Part shown: positions 63,050 through 64,000 of the stretch, piece after piece
Position numbering within the stretch: the first letter of the stretch is position 1
How the letters are laid out: each line of letters begins with the position of its first letter
Origin: Oceanobacillus sp. HTM 045
Lineage (GTDB): Bacteria; Pseudomonadota; Alphaproteobacteria; Rhodobacterales; Rhodobacteraceae
Length of the DNA: 64,000 nt
Direction: 5' to 3'
Assembly: GCA_009733745.1 (NCBI GenBank)
Contig: WNWL01000008.1
Span: 62,001-126,000, forward strand
The notes under the pieces: generated by a model
What the model was told of the DNA's origin: nothing
Seen by the model: the letters and a program-made list of their open reading frames with translations, nothing else
Database searches by the model: none
Translations under genes and position numbers: made by a program

Positions 63050-63225
63050 CCGACCAGCCGCAGCACGCGCGACCAGCGCGGGCCACGCCCGGCCCTTCCC
63101 CAGGCCGGGCGTTCTCGGACGCTGCAAGGGGATCTGGTGGCGGGAGGGGATGCCGGGATAAATCAAGCAATCCCCAGCGCGCACCACGCCCGTCCAGGGC
63201 CGGTCATGTCCCTCCGCGCTGACGA
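63050..63225 (+). repeat. Dispersed structured repeat, copy F2
   Basis: First stem GCGC-GACCA-GCGC. Third stem GGGGAT pairs with ATCCCC across GCCGGGATAAATCAAGCA, a different but matching pair from copy C2. It ends at GCGCTGAC, where a coding remnant begins. Confidence 0.84.
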
Positions 63226-63387
63226 CGAGCGGATTCGGGCGGCCAGTGGATCGTCGCCGCCTCGACGCTCGGCGGCACGCAGATGACCTTCGAGAACCGC
63301 TTCGTCGGCCCGGGCGACATGGCCCGGCGCTGGGTCGACCGCGCCACCGGCACGGGACTCGCGACCCACTGCAAGCGCGGGGCCTAA
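63223..63387 (+). pseudogene. C-terminal remnant of a protein gene directly after repeat F2
   Basis: An open frame of 54 codons ends in TAA: it includes GGQWIVAASTLGGTQMTFEN, RFVGPGDMARRWVDRATGTG and LATHCKRGA. It has no start codon upstream before a TGA that lies inside the repeat end. The protein-like composition suggests the 3' end of a lost gene, cut off where the repeat begins. The family was not recognised. Confidence 0.5.
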
Positions 63388-63409
63388 ACGGGGGCCTGAA
63401 CACCCGGCC

Positions 63410-64000
63410 TTAGGCCTCGGCGCGGCGGCGGAGCGTGAAGACGCCCGAGGCCAGCACCACGCCCAGCGCGACCACCAGCACCCCTGCGACGCGCATCGGC
63501 GTGAGCGTCTCGCCGAGCAGCGCCACGCCGCCCGCCAGCGCCAGCACCGGCGCCAGCGCCGCGAAGGCCGCCGTGCGCGACGGGCCGATCATCGTCACTG
63601 CCGAGCCGTAGGTCAGGAGTGCGATCACGCCGACCACGATCCCCTGTTCCAGCGTCATCACCGCGACCTCGCCCCACTCCGCACCATCGAAAGATATCCC
63701 CGCGAAGGGCAGCACCGGCAGCAGCGCCACCGACGACCAGAACGCCGTCAGCGCCGCCGCGTGCAGTGCGCTCAGTCCCGAGAGCCGGAACGCCACGGTG
63801 AAGACCGCCCAGATCGACGACGCGGCCAGGAACAGAAGGTGCCCCCGCCACGCCCCCGCCTGCGCGTTGGCCAGCAGCTCGCCCCCGCCGACCACCAGCC
63901 CGCCGAAGACGATCATCGCGAACCCGGCCAGCCGCACCGGCGTGAACCGCTCGCCGAGCCAGAGCGCGCTCGCCAGCGCCACGAAGAGGGGCAGGGTGCC
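63410..64000 (-). CDS. EamA family (DMT) transporter, C-terminal part; runs off the window
   Basis: About 196 residues are visible, reading GTLPLFVALASALWLGERFT at the window edge and ending SGVFTLRRRAEA. It has the second EamA repeat: FLAASSIWAVFTVAFRLSGL, VIALLTYGSAVTMIGPSRTA, and LALAGGVALLGETLTPMRVA. It is probably a metabolite exporter in the inner membrane. The N-terminal half lies beyond the window. Confidence 0.9.
   Translation of the reverse strand, partial: GTLPLFVALASALWLGERFTPVRLAGFAMIVFGGLVVGGGELLANAQAGAWRGHLLFLAASSIWAVFTVAFRLSGLSALHAAALTAFWSSVALLPVLPFAGISFDGAEWGEVAVMTLEQGIVVGVIALLTYGSAVTMIGPSRTAAFAALAPVLALAGGVALLGETLTPMRVAGVLVVALGVVLASGVFTLRRRAEA

Noticed and set aside
29200-63225. 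The repeat clusters as a CRISPR array
   Set aside because: Units are about 175-250 bp, lack short unique spacers of constant length and have no cas genes nearby.
29200-63225. Short frames within the repeat copies as genes
   Set aside because: The frames differ between copies, shift by insertions and deletions, and conservation is at hairpins rather than codons.

Overview
The window is high-GC alphaproteobacterial DNA, most likely from a Rhodobacteraceae-like bacterium. The order rplU-rpmA-acetyltransferase-obgE-proB-proA, an IalB-family protein, LpxD lipid A synthesis, and a xerD locus divergent from aroK-aroB all fit that group. No species can be named from the sequence alone.

Positions 1-23490 form a composite accessory island that ends at the 3' end of a tRNA-Ser(CGA) gene. 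Most of 1-13676 is a minus-strand, phage-like operon with tightly overlapping genes. In transcription order it holds two unknown proteins (one with a winged helix), a sigma factor, two paralogous small proteins, a small HTH protein, a Toprim/Spo11-like protein, a P4/D5-type primase-helicase, a ParB-methyltransferase fusion, an HTH protein, a small membrane protein, a P27-type terminase small subunit and a truncated serine recombinase. A Trk/Ktr-type potassium uptake pair and a secreted esterase lie inside this phage operon as foreign cargo. Positions 13812-16229 are a four-gene serine recombinase module (small ORF, DUF2924, recombinase, small HTH-like protein) chained by ATGA overlaps.

Positions 16273-23147 look like a defence locus. 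A C5-cytosine methyltransferase diverges from an HTH controller protein, a SacI-like restriction endonuclease, and a 1385-residue Dna2/UPF1-like protein that joins a RecB-type nuclease with an apparent iron-sulfur cysteine set to an SF1 helicase. A perfect palindrome sits between the divergent arms as the likely controller site.

From about 23.5 kb onward the DNA is mostly core genome: ribosomal proteins and proline synthesis (23.9-29.2 kb), GST, EamA transporter and SDR (29.4-32.1 kb), a TTC38-like protein, pdxH, a racemase, fabI, mgtC, a DUF3179 protein and gpt (32.3-39.0 kb), a low-GC insertion with one unknown gene (39.0-39.6 kb), a HerA-like ATPase, candidate small RNAs and ialB (39.6-42.3 kb), a KAS-ACP-LpxD lipid A group (42.4-45.0 kb), cell-wall and envelope proteins (45.2-50.1 kb), a VWA protein with nine Ig-like repeats (50.2-53.5 kb), a quinone reductase, a heme-binding propeller protein and a CorC-like protein (54.1-58.8 kb), xerD, aroK and aroB (59.6-62.8 kb), and a partial EamA transporter at the right edge.

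The most striking unexplained structure is a dispersed, intergenic, roughly 175-bp repeat family. There are eleven near-complete copies and two partial ones between 29.2 and 63.2 kb and none in the island. The copies can fold into several hairpins, and some stems change on both sides together between copies, which suggests a structured RNA or a hairpin-forming non-autonomous element. A second, unrelated element of about 57 bp occurs three times, and two of its copies flank one copy of the large repeat.
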